Both the position numbers and the translations under genes were made by a program. A stretch of DNA of 10,343 nt from Thioalkalivibrio nitratireducens (GTDB lineage: Bacteria > Pseudomonadota > Gammaproteobacteria > Ectothiorhodospirales > Ectothiorhodospiraceae): positions 1 to 10,343 of the forward strand of contig JAABSN010000117.1 in the NCBI GenBank assembly GCA_011390385.1. The letters run 5' to 3'. Shown piece by piece: positions 1 to 6,729 of the stretch; within the stretch, counting starts at the first letter, position 1; the number at the start of each line of letters is the position of its first letter. Below the pieces are notes generated by a model, which saw only the letters and a list, made by a program, of their open reading frames with translations, did no database searches and had not been told where the DNA came from.

Positions 1-2043
1 GTGATGATTGCCAACCACCACCCCCAGAAGCCGGCCACGCAGCATATCCTCGTCGTTACCCGAGTCCCCGGCGACGAGGACCTGCTCGAGGGGAATGCCC
101 CATTTGTCCGCGATGTAGCGCACCGCCAACCCCTTGGATGCACGGACCGGAAGCAGATCCAGATACATGCCATGCGAATGGATGACACGAGCATGCAAGT
201 CCGCCTGGTACAGCCTCCGCTCGATCGCGGGGACACCCTCGAACTCATCCGGATCGACAAAGAAACTCAGCTTGAACCTGCGCTGGTCGATATCGGGCTG
301 CAGGATCAGGTCCAACTGCCCCACCAGCAGGTCGCGCAGGCGTTCCGGCTCCCATCGGTGGCTGATGTGCTGTTCCCAGCCCTTGTCCGGTGTTGCCTCC
401 GCGCCATAATGAATCTCGGTGCCGACCGATGTGATCCAGACATCCGGCGCGGGGATGCCATGCCGTTGCATCGCCTCCTGCGCCGAATCCAGCCGCCTCC
501 CGGTGGCTACCCCGAAAGCGACCTGTTTGCGGTGTCGCCGCAGCCAGGCCAGAAAGGCTTTCAGCGCGGCTGGATCCCCGGTCAGGGTGTTGTCGATATC
601 GGTGAAAACGGCTCGATCGACATCGGCAAGACGTCCGGAAACCGAACGTTGTTCGCGCCGTGACCGTTTGACCTCGCGGCCCAGCTTCTTGATCAGCCGG
701 ATGTACTGCGCGGCGTGGCCATCCCAGGAATAATGTTCACGCACACCTTTCAGGCCCTGCTCGGAAAAACGCCGCCACAGTGCGGTATCCCCGAGAATGG
801 TCTCGATGGCGCTGGCGATCCCCTGAGGGTCCAGCGGATCGACCAGGAGCCCGTTGTGGCAGCGCGAGATGATCTCCTTGGGTCCACCGTCATTGGTTGC
901 GACGATGGGCGCCCCACTCGCCGCCGCCTCGATCAGTGTGAGTCCGAACGGTTCGGTCAACGCGGGGTTGACGAAGACTCCACGCCGGGCCGCCACCAGC
1001 CGGTAAAGGTCTGGCACGTCGTCACTGGCGTGATGCTTGGGGTAGGCAATCTTGCCGTACAGATCGTGGCGATCGATGCGCAACAACAGATCGGTCATCA
1101 CCTGCCGCGCACCCTTGTCGAGCCCCGCGATGTCGTCCCGGTTGCCGGCGATGATCAGCAGGTTGGCGTGATCGCGCAACCACGTGCTGCCGGCATAGGC
1201 CTCGACCAGGCCACGGATGTTCTTGCGCTCGTCGGCGCGTGACAGCGCCATGATCAGCGGCCGCTCCGGCTTTTCCAGGAAGCGGGCGACCTCGGCCGCG
1301 ATCGGCGGCTTGCGCTGACCGCGCCGAGCCGGACGGAAGCGCGACAGGTCGGTGCCCGGTGGGATCACGACCATGCGCGACGGATGATAGTTGTGGTAGG
1401 TGGAATACTGGTCCTCCACCTCCTGCTGGGTACTGGCAATGACCCGGTGGGCATGGGCCAGGGCCTCCTCCTCCGCCCGAATACGCCAGGAGATGCTGTA
1501 GCGCGCCTCGATATCCGCGTCCTTCATCCCGTTGGCGAGCAGGCGTTCGCGCTTGACTCGCCCCAGCGAATGACCCGTCTGCAGCATGGGCACGCCAAGC
1601 AGGTTGGAAAGACGCGTTGCGACGTAACCGGCGTCGGCATAGTGGCCATGGATCACGTCCGGGCGCAGGCCCACCCGCCGCACATGATCCAGCGCGTTGT
1701 CCGCGTAGCAGTCGAGGTGCGGCCAGAGCTTTTCCTTGCGCAGGTAACGCCGCGGCCCGCACTCGATGCGCACGATGCGTGCCCCGTCTCCCAGATCTTC
1801 CTCGGGAGCCGCGTAATCGCTGGCTACGCGGGAATCCTCGACCCGGCGCGTCAGGAGATCCACCCGGCCCACCTCGGGGTGCCGGGCCAGGGCTCGGGCC
1901 AGTTCGACGACATAGAGCGTCTGTCCACCCGTGTCGGCGTCCCGGCCCAGTTCAAGGTTCGAGGCGCGAATCAATCCATGCACGCTGATCAGGATGAGAT
2001 AAAGGCCCTCGCCGGCACTGGCCTTGCTCTGCGTTTTCTTCAC
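1..2043 (-). CDS. sps: Sucrose-phosphate synthase with fused HAD phosphatase domain (C-terminus off window)
   Basis: Predicted cytosolic enzyme that joins UDP- (or ADP-) glucose to fructose-6-phosphate to give sucrose-6-phosphate. The 681 visible residues start at a GTG preceded by GAGGAG; a stop lies about 40 bases further upstream in frame and no better start exists. The N-terminal half is a GT4 glycosyltransferase: DTGGQ-type donor/acceptor loop at residues 37-41, phosphate-binding R269 and K274 in SRADERKN, and the E-X7-E motif E364/E372 in EPFGLTLIE. From about residue 470 a HAD-IIB sucrose-phosphatase domain follows: DIDNT (D482, D484), ATGR (T514), K637 and GDSGND (D660-D664). All HAD motifs look intact, so sucrose-6-phosphate could be dephosphorylated by the same polypeptide (inference). 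Only a few dozen C-terminal residues should be missing, judging from relatives of roughly 700 residues. In free-living proteobacteria this family makes sucrose for osmotic protection. It is divergent from msrB. Confidence 0.93.
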   Translation of the reverse strand, partial: MKKTQSKASAGEGLYLILISVHGLIRASNLELGRDADTGGQTLYVVELARALARHPEVGRVDLLTRRVEDSRVASDYAAPEEDLGDGARIVRIECGPRRYLRKEKLWPHLDCYADNALDHVRRVGLRPDVIHGHYADAGYVATRLSNLLGVPMLQTGHSLGRVKRERLLANGMKDADIEARYSISWRIRAEEEALAHAHRVIASTQQEVEDQYSTYHNYHPSRMVVIPPGTDLSRFRPARRGQRKPPIAAEVARFLEKPERPLIMALSRADERKNIRGLVEAYAGSTWLRDHANLLIIAGNRDDIAGLDKGARQVMTDLLLRIDRHDLYGKIAYPKHHASDDVPDLYRLVAARRGVFVNPALTEPFGLTLIEAAASGAPIVATNDGGPKEIISRCHNGLLVDPLDPQGIASAIETILGDTALWRRFSEQGLKGVREHYSWDGHAAQYIRLIKKLGREVKRSRREQRSVSGRLADVDRAVFTDIDNTLTGDPAALKAFLAWLRRHRKQVAFGVATGRRLDSAQEAMQRHGIPAPDVWITSVGTEIHYGAEATPDKGWEQHISHRWEPERLRDLLVGQLDLILQPDIDQRRFKLSFFVDPDEFEGVPAIERRLYQADLHARVIHSHGMYLDLLPVRASKGLAVRYIADKWGIPLEQVLVAGDSGNDEDMLRGRLLGVVVGNHH

Positions 2044-2047
2044 GTTT

Positions 2048-2053
2048 CTCCTC
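2048..2053 (-). promoter_or_regulatory. Ribosome binding site of the sucrose-phosphate synthase gene
   Basis: GAGGAG on the minus strand lies four bases before the GTG start at 2043. It supports a GTG rather than an ATG start for this gene. Confidence 0.7.
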
Positions 2054-2205
2054 GCGTGTTCGGTGGGATCGTTCCGAGGCCTCTATTGAACGCTAAACTG
2101 GCCGGGTGGATGTTTCGAGGCCACGCGCCGAGGGGATCGCCGCACTGACTACGAACATCCGAACGATGGAAACCAGGCGCCAAGCGCGCATAACCATACA
2201 CAATT

Positions 2206-2231
2206 GCTGGTCATTGGGCCAGCATGGCCCA
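2206..2231 (+). promoter_or_regulatory. Overlapping hairpins in the msrB leader
   Basis: TGGGCCA (2215-2221) and TGGCCCA (2225-2231) form a perfect 7-bp stem with a three-base loop. GCTGG (2206-2210) can instead pair with CCAGC (2219-2223), and the two stems exclude each other. The structure ends nine bases before the msrB Shine-Dalgarno. Whether it is transcribed with msrB is unknown because no clear promoter was found in the 208-bp divergent gap (2044-2251). A regulatory role is inference. Confidence 0.3.
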
Positions 2232-2240
2232 GCGCCAACG

Positions 2241-2245
2241 AGGAG
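2241..2245 (+). promoter_or_regulatory. Ribosome binding site of msrB
   Basis: AGGAG, six bases before the ATG at 2252. It selects this start over the longer in-frame extension beginning at 2204, whose first 16 residues have no counterpart in the family. Confidence 0.8.
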
Positions 2246-2251
2246 CCCGAC

Positions 2252-2647
2252 ATGTCACGACCCGACGAGATTCCAGAGGCCGAAATCCGACAGAAACTGA
2301 CCCCCGAACAATACCGCATTGCGCGCCAGGGGGGCACGGAACCCGCCTTTACCGGGGCTTATCACGACCTCAAGGCTGCGGGCCGTTACCGCTGCGTGGT
2401 CTGTGGCGCCGAACTTTTCCGGTCGACGGAAAAATTCGACTCCGGCTCCGGCTGGCCGAGCTTCACGGCGCCGGCCACGAAGGGAATGGTCAGCGAACAT
2501 CTGGACGCAAGCCACGGCATGACGCGCACCGAGGTCCGCTGTGGACGGTGCCAGTCCCACCTGGGACACGTCTTTCCGGATGGCCCGGCCCCCACCGGAT
2601 TGCGTTACTGCATCAATTCGGCAGTGCTGGAGTTCGAACCGGAATAA
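2252..2647 (+). CDS. msrB: Peptide-methionine (R)-S-oxide reductase MsrB
   Basis: Reduces the R epimer of methionine sulfoxide in proteins back to methionine, normally using thioredoxin; predicted cytosolic since no signal peptide is seen. The 131-residue product has the usual length for a stand-alone MsrB. Two CXXC pairs (C48/C51 and C97/C100) form the structural zinc site. The family motifs GWPSF (67-71), [10 protein letters not shown] (103-112) and RYCINS (118-123) are present, with C120 as the catalytic cysteine. The position that often holds the resolving cysteine (GCGWPSF) is serine here, S66, and no other cysteine exists beyond the zinc ligands. The enzyme therefore lacks an obvious intramolecular disulfide partner. 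The gene is monocistronic, divergent from the sucrose-phosphate synthase gene and convergent with the cytochrome gene. The start is set by AGGAG six bases upstream. Confidence 0.96.
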   Translation: MSRPDEIPEAEIRQKLTPEQYRIARQGGTEPAFTGAYHDLKAAGRYRCVVCGAELFRSTEKFDSGSGWPSFTAPATKGMVSEHLDASHGMTRTEVRCGRCQSHLGHVFPDGPAPTGLRYCINSAVLEFEPE

Positions 2648-2666
2648 CCCGGTCGATCATGCGCAA

Positions 2667-2707
2667 CAGCCTGCGAGACCGAGCCCGCAAGACGGTCCCG
2701 CAGGCTG
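2667..2707 (+). terminator. Hairpin downstream of msrB, possible terminator
   Basis: CAGCCTGCG (2667-2675) pairs perfectly with CGCAGGCTG (2699-2707). Inside it GACCG (2677-2681) pairs with CGGTC (2693-2697), leaving an 11-base loop. It begins 19 bases after the msrB stop. No T-run follows, so it is not a classical intrinsic terminator; it may still block transcription or protect the 3' end. Confidence 0.4.
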
Positions 2708-2727
2708 CCGTGAGGCGAAGCCGACCC

Positions 2728-2780
2728 GCACCGATACCATCCCGGCCCCAGCCCGGAGGAACTGGGGTCTCGATCGGTGC
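2728..2780. repeat. Nested inverted repeat in the convergent gap
   Basis: GCACCGAT (2728-2735) and ATCGGTGC (2773-2780) are perfect 8-bp arms. An inner pair CCCCAG (2746-2751) and CTGGGG (2762-2767) extends the fold. The right arm overlaps the left arm of the next palindrome (2776-2803), so the two folds compete. Confidence 0.45.
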
Positions 2781-2803
2781 CATTCGCTGCGCTCATTGGC
2801 ACC
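2776..2803. repeat. REP-like palindrome
   Basis: GGTGCCA (2776-2782) and TGGCACC (2797-2803) flank a 14-base centre and are followed by CTACG. Read on the minus strand it is a GTAGGGTGCC...GGCACC pattern, resembling short palindromic repeats scattered between genes in many proteobacteria. Only one copy is seen in this window, so membership of a repeat family rests on recall, not on comparison. Confidence 0.4.
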
Positions 2804-2807
2804 CTAC

Positions 2808-2838
2808 GACTTTCATTGCGGGTTTCCGCGGGAAAGTC
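2808..2838 (-). terminator. Hairpin just after the NapC-like gene, possible terminator
   Basis: GACTTTC (2808-2814) and GAAAGTC (2832-2838) are perfect arms around an inner GCGG/CCGC stem (2818-2821 with 2826-2829). It starts six bases past the stop codon of the minus-strand cytochrome gene. There is no T-run after it on the minus strand. Its position suggests transcript ending or 3' protection. Confidence 0.45.
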
Positions 2839-2844
2839 GGGCCG

Positions 2845-3456
2845 CTAGTCGCTAGCCGCCGGATACTTACGGGCGGCCTCGTAAGGGGCAAGGTGCGCCA
2901 CGCCATCGTGGCAGTCGATACAGGTCGTATCCCCCGTTTCCATTCTGCCGTGCATGCGTTCAGCTCGGTCGCTCTGGTCGGCAAAGGATTCAGCCTTGTG
3001 GCAGGTACGGCAGGCCCTGGAATCGTTGGCCCGCATTTCCTCCCAGACCTTCTCGGCCATCTCGGCGCGTCTGGCTTCGAACCGCTCCCGCGTACTGATC
3101 GAACCCAGGACGAACTCGTGATAGCCGTCACGGATCCCCGCCTTCGTCTTTACAATGAGCTTGTCGGGGTATTCCTTCGGGATATGACAGTCCGCGCACC
3201 CTGCCCGGACACCGCTTCGGTTGGAGTAATGCACCGACTCCTTCCACTCCGGGTAGATGAATTGCTCATGGGAGTGACACGCCGTCGCACAGAACTCGTC
3301 GGTGCCGGTTGCCTCGATGGCGGCGCCGGTACCGAACATGGCCGCGGCACCGACGACGAGCGCCAGGAAGCCACCAAGGGGGATACCCAGCAGCCATTTC
3401 GTGCGTGGCCATCCCCAGATACCGCGCCGTTTCCTTTCTTCCTGATTTCCAGGCAT
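2845..3456 (-). CDS. NapC/NirT-like membrane-anchored tetraheme c-type cytochrome
   Basis: Predicted quinol dehydrogenase: an N-terminal membrane anchor (about residues 22-46) holds a periplasmic multiheme domain that takes electrons from quinol and passes them to a periplasmic reductase. Heme sites: C56-ATA-C60-H61, C87-AD-C90-H91, C149-RT-C152-H153 and C179-ID-C182-H183. The family signature HYSNRSGVRAGCADCHIPK (76-94) is clear, and 203 residues is the usual length for NapC. The first site is CX3CH instead of CXXCH, and the Met normally two residues past the heme-1 His is His63. The ATG start has only a weak GAGTGG-type Shine-Dalgarno. It lies 138 bp downstream of the RND permease on the same strand and separated from it by a dispersed repeat, so it is probably its own transcription unit. 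No nitrate, nitrite, TMAO or other reductase is adjacent, so the electron acceptor cannot be named. Confidence 0.9.
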   Translation of the reverse strand: MPGNQEERKRRGIWGWPRTKWLLGIPLGGFLALVVGAAAMFGTGAAIEATGTDEFCATACHSHEQFIYPEWKESVHYSNRSGVRAGCADCHIPKEYPDKLIVKTKAGIRDGYHEFVLGSISTRERFEARRAEMAEKVWEEMRANDSRACRTCHKAESFADQSDRAERMHGRMETGDTTCIDCHDGVAHLAPYEAARKYPAASD

Positions 3457-3542
3457 TTTGCCACTCGCTGTAGTATTCAGTCGCAGCAGGGATAGTAGAT
3501 GCCGGGCCAGCGTTTTTCCATGAGAAATTTGCAGTTGGAATA

Positions 3543-3576
3543 GTGATGGCCGCGTCGCGCCGCTCCTCGCGATGCC
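3543..3576 (-). repeat. Dispersed REP-like repeat, copy A
   Basis: On the minus strand this reads ATCGCGAGGAGCGG...GACGCGGCCATCAC, matching the pattern of copy B (7976-8010) and, more distantly, copy C (8038-8063). It sits in the 138-bp gap between the RND permease and the NapC-like gene. The family resembles the GTCATTGCGAGGAGCGAAGC-type intergenic repeat common in proteobacteria. Confidence 0.6.
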
Positions 3577-3594
3577 GAAACAATCAGCACTTCC

Positions 3595-6500
3595 TCAGGC
3601 AGTCTCGCCCTCGCGCTGCCGGTCGATATCGCGGATACGCCCATCGAGCCCCTCGATATGTCGGCTCATGGCCTCCGGCGACGAGGTACCCCGGGCCAGC
3701 AGACCGTATGCGGCTGGAATCACGAACAGCGTGAAGAAGGTGGCAAACAACACCCCGGAAAACACCGCGACTCCGATCACGAACCGGGTCTCGGCACCCG
3801 GTCCGGAGGCCATGATCAGCGGCATCGTCCCCGCGACCGTCGTCAGCGCCGTCATCAGGACCGGCCGCAGGCGCATGCTCGCGGCTTCGATCACCGCCTC
3901 GCTGAACTCGCGCCCGGCATCACGCATCTGGTTGGCGAATTCGACGATCAGGATCCCGTTCTTCGCCGCGAGTCCGATCAGCATCACCATGCCGATCTGG
4001 CTGTAGATGTTCAGGGTCTGCCCGGTGAAATAGAGTCCCAGAAGGGCACCGACCACCGCGAGCGGCACCGTCAGCATGATCACGAACGGATGTATGAAAC
4101 TCTCGAACTGCGCGGCCAGAACCAGATAGACGACCAGCAACGCCAGCACGAAGATGAACAGCACCGCCTGGGCGCCATCGCGCAGATCCAGCGACTCGCC
4201 CTTGTAGTCGATCCGCGCCTCGTCCGGAAGAACGTCGGCGGCGGCTGCGTCCAGCGCCGACAGCACTTCGCCGAGCGTATAACCTTCCTCGACCGCAGCG
4301 GTAAGCGTCACCGCTCGCGAGCGATTGTAGCGTTCGAGCGAGCCGGCCCCGGCCACTTCCTCGTACGTGACCAGGCTGGACAATGGGATCAGATCGCCAC
4401 TGTTGGAGCGCACATAGAGGTTCGCGATGTCGCCCGGCGTCCGCCGCTGGTCCGAGCGTCCCTCGATGATCACGTCGTATTCCTCACCCCGGTCGATGAA
4501 CGTCGTGACATTGCGTCCGCCAAGCATCACGTCGAGCGTACGGCCCACGGTCTGTAGCGAAACCCCGAGATCCGCCGCGCGATCCCGGTCGATGCGTACC
4601 GAGATCTGCGGCTGGGTCGGCTTGTAGTCGAGATCAAGCCGTGTCAGTCCGGGAATCTCCTCGGCTCGCTCCAGCAGCGTCTGTCCCCACTCGGCCAGTT
4701 CCTCGTAATCGGGGCCGGCAACCACGAACTGCACCGGTGCACCGGTGCGCCCCCCGGACAGACCCTGGCGCATGATCGCGTTGGCGCGGATACCCGGCAT
4801 CTCTCCCAGTGACTGGTTGATCTCGGCCATGATGTCCCAGGCCGATCGCTCACGCTGGCCCCAATGCTCCAGGATCACGATCACGAAGCCGTTGTTCACC
4901 ACCTCCGCGTTGCCGAAAGAACGCGGCGTACGCACCAGGATACGGCGCACGCCGCCATCTTCGGTCATTGGCAGCATCCGCCGCTCGACTTCGGCCATCT
5001 GCTCGCGCATGTATTCGAAACTGGCCCCCTCGGGCCCATTCACCATCACGAAGAACGCACCCCGGTCTTCGCCGGGGGCGAACTCCTCGGGGATTTCGTT
5101 GAACAGCCACCACGCCCCACCGAGGCTCAGCACCAGGATCGGGACGACACCCCAGGAGTAGGGCAGGCTGCGCTGGAGCAGCCGGGCGTAGCCCTTCTCC
5201 AGTCGCGCAAAACCGCGGCCGATAATCCGTGCCATGCCCGTCTCGTCGTCGCCCCGGTGCATCAGACGGCCCGACAATACCGGCGCCAGGGTCAGCGCGA
5301 CGATACTCGAGAACACCACCGCAATCGCGATTGCCAACGCAAACTCGGTGAACAGCCGGCCCACGGTGCCGCTCAGGAACGCCAGCGGAACGAAAACCGC
5401 AACGAGCACCGAGGTCGTCGCGATGATGGCAAACCCCACCTGTCGCGCACCCCGGTAAGCAGCGAGCAGCCCCGGCTCACCGCGTTCGATCCGACGATGG
5501 ATGTTCTCGAGCATGACGATCGCGTCGTCCACCACGAGGCCGATGGCAAGCACCAGCGCGAGCAGGGTCAGGAGATTGACCGAGAAACCGAGGATGGCGA
5601 TACCGATGAAGGCAGCGGTAATGGCCACGGGCACCGTCACCGCCGGAATCAGCGTCGCCCGCCAACTGCCGAGAAAGAGATAGATCACCAGCACCACCGC
5701 GGCGGTGGCGATCGCAAGCGTGACGTAAACTTCGCGAATCGCACCTTCGATGAAGACCGAGCTGTCGTAGGTCACCACCAGTGAGGTACCGTCCGGAAGC
5801 TGGTCCTGGAAGCCCTCCGCAACGCGTTTGACACCCTTCGCCACATCAAGCACGTTGGCATTGGCCTGGCGGATGATACCCAGCCCGACCATGTCCTCGC
5901 CGTTACCCCGGAATTCGGTGCGCTCGGAATCCGAACCCACGTTGACCTCGGCCACCTCGCCCAGGCGCACCAGGTGGCTGTTGTCGGCGCGCTTGATCAC
6001 CAGCCCGGCGAAGTCCTCGGCGGTCCGGTACATGCGATCGACTCGGACCTTGAATTCCCGATCCGCCGAATCGATGCGTCCCGCCGGAAGCTCCACATTC
6101 TCTTCGCGCAGCGCGTCTTCGATATCGGCCACGGTCAGTCCCCGTGCGGCCAGTGCCTCGCGATCGACCCAGATACGCATTGCGTAGCTTTTCGCGCCGC
6201 CGAGTCGCACCAGGGCAACGCCATCGACCACGGACAGGCGATCGACCAGATAGCGTCGCGCGTAATCCGAGAGCTCCAGCCCATCCATGGTGGTGCTCGA
6301 CAGGTTCAGCCACAGAATCGGGCTTGCATCGGCGTCCGCCTTGGTTACCTGGGGCGGATCGACCTCATCCGGAAGGAAACGCACGACCCGCGACACCGCC
6401 TCCCGGATATCGTTGGCGGCGGCGTCGATATCACGGGCCAGACTGAATTCCACAGTAATGGAAGAGCGCCCGTCGCGACTCGACGACTGAATGTAACGGA

Positions 6501-6729
6501 TCCCCTCGATCCCGGCGATCCGATCCTCCAGGCGCTGGGTCACCTCGCGTTCGATGATTTCGGCACTGGCCCCGGGATAATTGGTCTGGACAGTGATGAT
6601 CGGCGCATCGATGTCCGGGTATTCGCGTAACGGCAACTGCTGATAGGCAATCAGGCCAAACGTGACCAGCAAGAGGTTGAACACCACGGCCAGCACCGGT
6701 CGCCGGTTGGCGATGTCCGAGATGATCAT
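3595..6729 (-). CDS. RND (HAE1/AcrB-type) multidrug efflux permease
   Basis: Proton-driven inner-membrane pump that, as a trimer with an adaptor and an outer-membrane channel, exports hydrophobic or amphipathic compounds from the periplasm and membrane. The 1044 residues match the family length. The N-terminus has TM1 at about 8-28 and the porter motif QLPLREYPDIDAP (31-43). TM4 carries the proton-relay pair D401/D402 in GLVVDDAIVMLENIHRR. TM10 carries K923 in GLAAKNGILIVEFANQ, and R955 lies in RLRPVLMT; these correspond to D407, D408, K940 and R971 of AcrB. The complete relay argues for an active proton antiporter of the drug class, not a heavy-metal CusA type. The ATG overlaps the adaptor stop as ATGA, so the two are translationally coupled. 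No TolC-like gene is in view, so the channel must be encoded elsewhere. Substrates cannot be read from the sequence. Confidence 0.95.
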   Translation of the reverse strand: MIISDIANRRPVLAVVFNLLLVTFGLIAYQQLPLREYPDIDAPIITVQTNYPGASAEIIEREVTQRLEDRIAGIEGIRYIQSSSRDGRSSITVEFSLARDIDAAANDIREAVSRVVRFLPDEVDPPQVTKADADASPILWLNLSSTTMDGLELSDYARRYLVDRLSVVDGVALVRLGGAKSYAMRIWVDREALAARGLTVADIEDALREENVELPAGRIDSADREFKVRVDRMYRTAEDFAGLVIKRADNSHLVRLGEVAEVNVGSDSERTEFRGNGEDMVGLGIIRQANANVLDVAKGVKRVAEGFQDQLPDGTSLVVTYDSSVFIEGAIREVYVTLAIATAAVVLVIYLFLGSWRATLIPAVTVPVAITAAFIGIAILGFSVNLLTLLALVLAIGLVVDDAIVMLENIHRRIERGEPGLLAAYRGARQVGFAIIATTSVLVAVFVPLAFLSGTVGRLFTEFALAIAIAVVFSSIVALTLAPVLSGRLMHRGDDETGMARIIGRGFARLEKGYARLLQRSLPYSWGVVPILVLSLGGAWWLFNEIPEEFAPGEDRGAFFVMVNGPEGASFEYMREQMAEVERRMLPMTEDGGVRRILVRTPRSFGNAEVVNNGFVIVILEHWGQRERSAWDIMAEINQSLGEMPGIRANAIMRQGLSGGRTGAPVQFVVAGPDYEELAEWGQTLLERAEEIPGLTRLDLDYKPTQPQISVRIDRDRAADLGVSLQTVGRTLDVMLGGRNVTTFIDRGEEYDVIIEGRSDQRRTPGDIANLYVRSNSGDLIPLSSLVTYEEVAGAGSLERYNRSRAVTLTAAVEEGYTLGEVLSALDAAAADVLPDEARIDYKGESLDLRDGAQAVLFIFVLALLVVYLVLAAQFESFIHPFVIMLTVPLAVVGALLGLYFTGQTLNIYSQIGMVMLIGLAAKNGILIVEFANQMRDAGREFSEAVIEAASMRLRPVLMTALTTVAGTMPLIMASGPGAETRFVIGVAVFSGVLFATFFTLFVIPAAYGLLARGTSSPEAMSRHIEGLDGRIRDIDRQREGETA

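Noticed and set aside
1022..1762. Minus-strand 246-residue frame and plus-strand frames 1-663, 715-1242 and 1384-2148
   Set aside because: These overlap the sucrose-phosphate synthase in other frames; their composition is typical of shadow frames and the synthase has all its family motifs.
3485..3520. TACTAT with TGGAAA 17 bases upstream as a promoter for the NapC-like gene
   Set aside because: The -35 box matches the consensus at only about half its positions; too weak to call in this base composition.
3477..3521. 14-codon ORF (MEKRWPGIYYPCCD) upstream of the NapC-like gene
   Set aside because: No Shine-Dalgarno, not adjacent to or overlapping the cytochrome start, and no match to any known leader peptide; likely chance.
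3658..4557. Long plus-strand open frames opposite the RND permease (also 4864-5784 and 5974-6630)
   Set aside because: They run antisense to a clearly conserved permease, are rich in His, Gln, Arg and Asp as expected from reverse reading of GC-rich codons, and show no recognisable domain.
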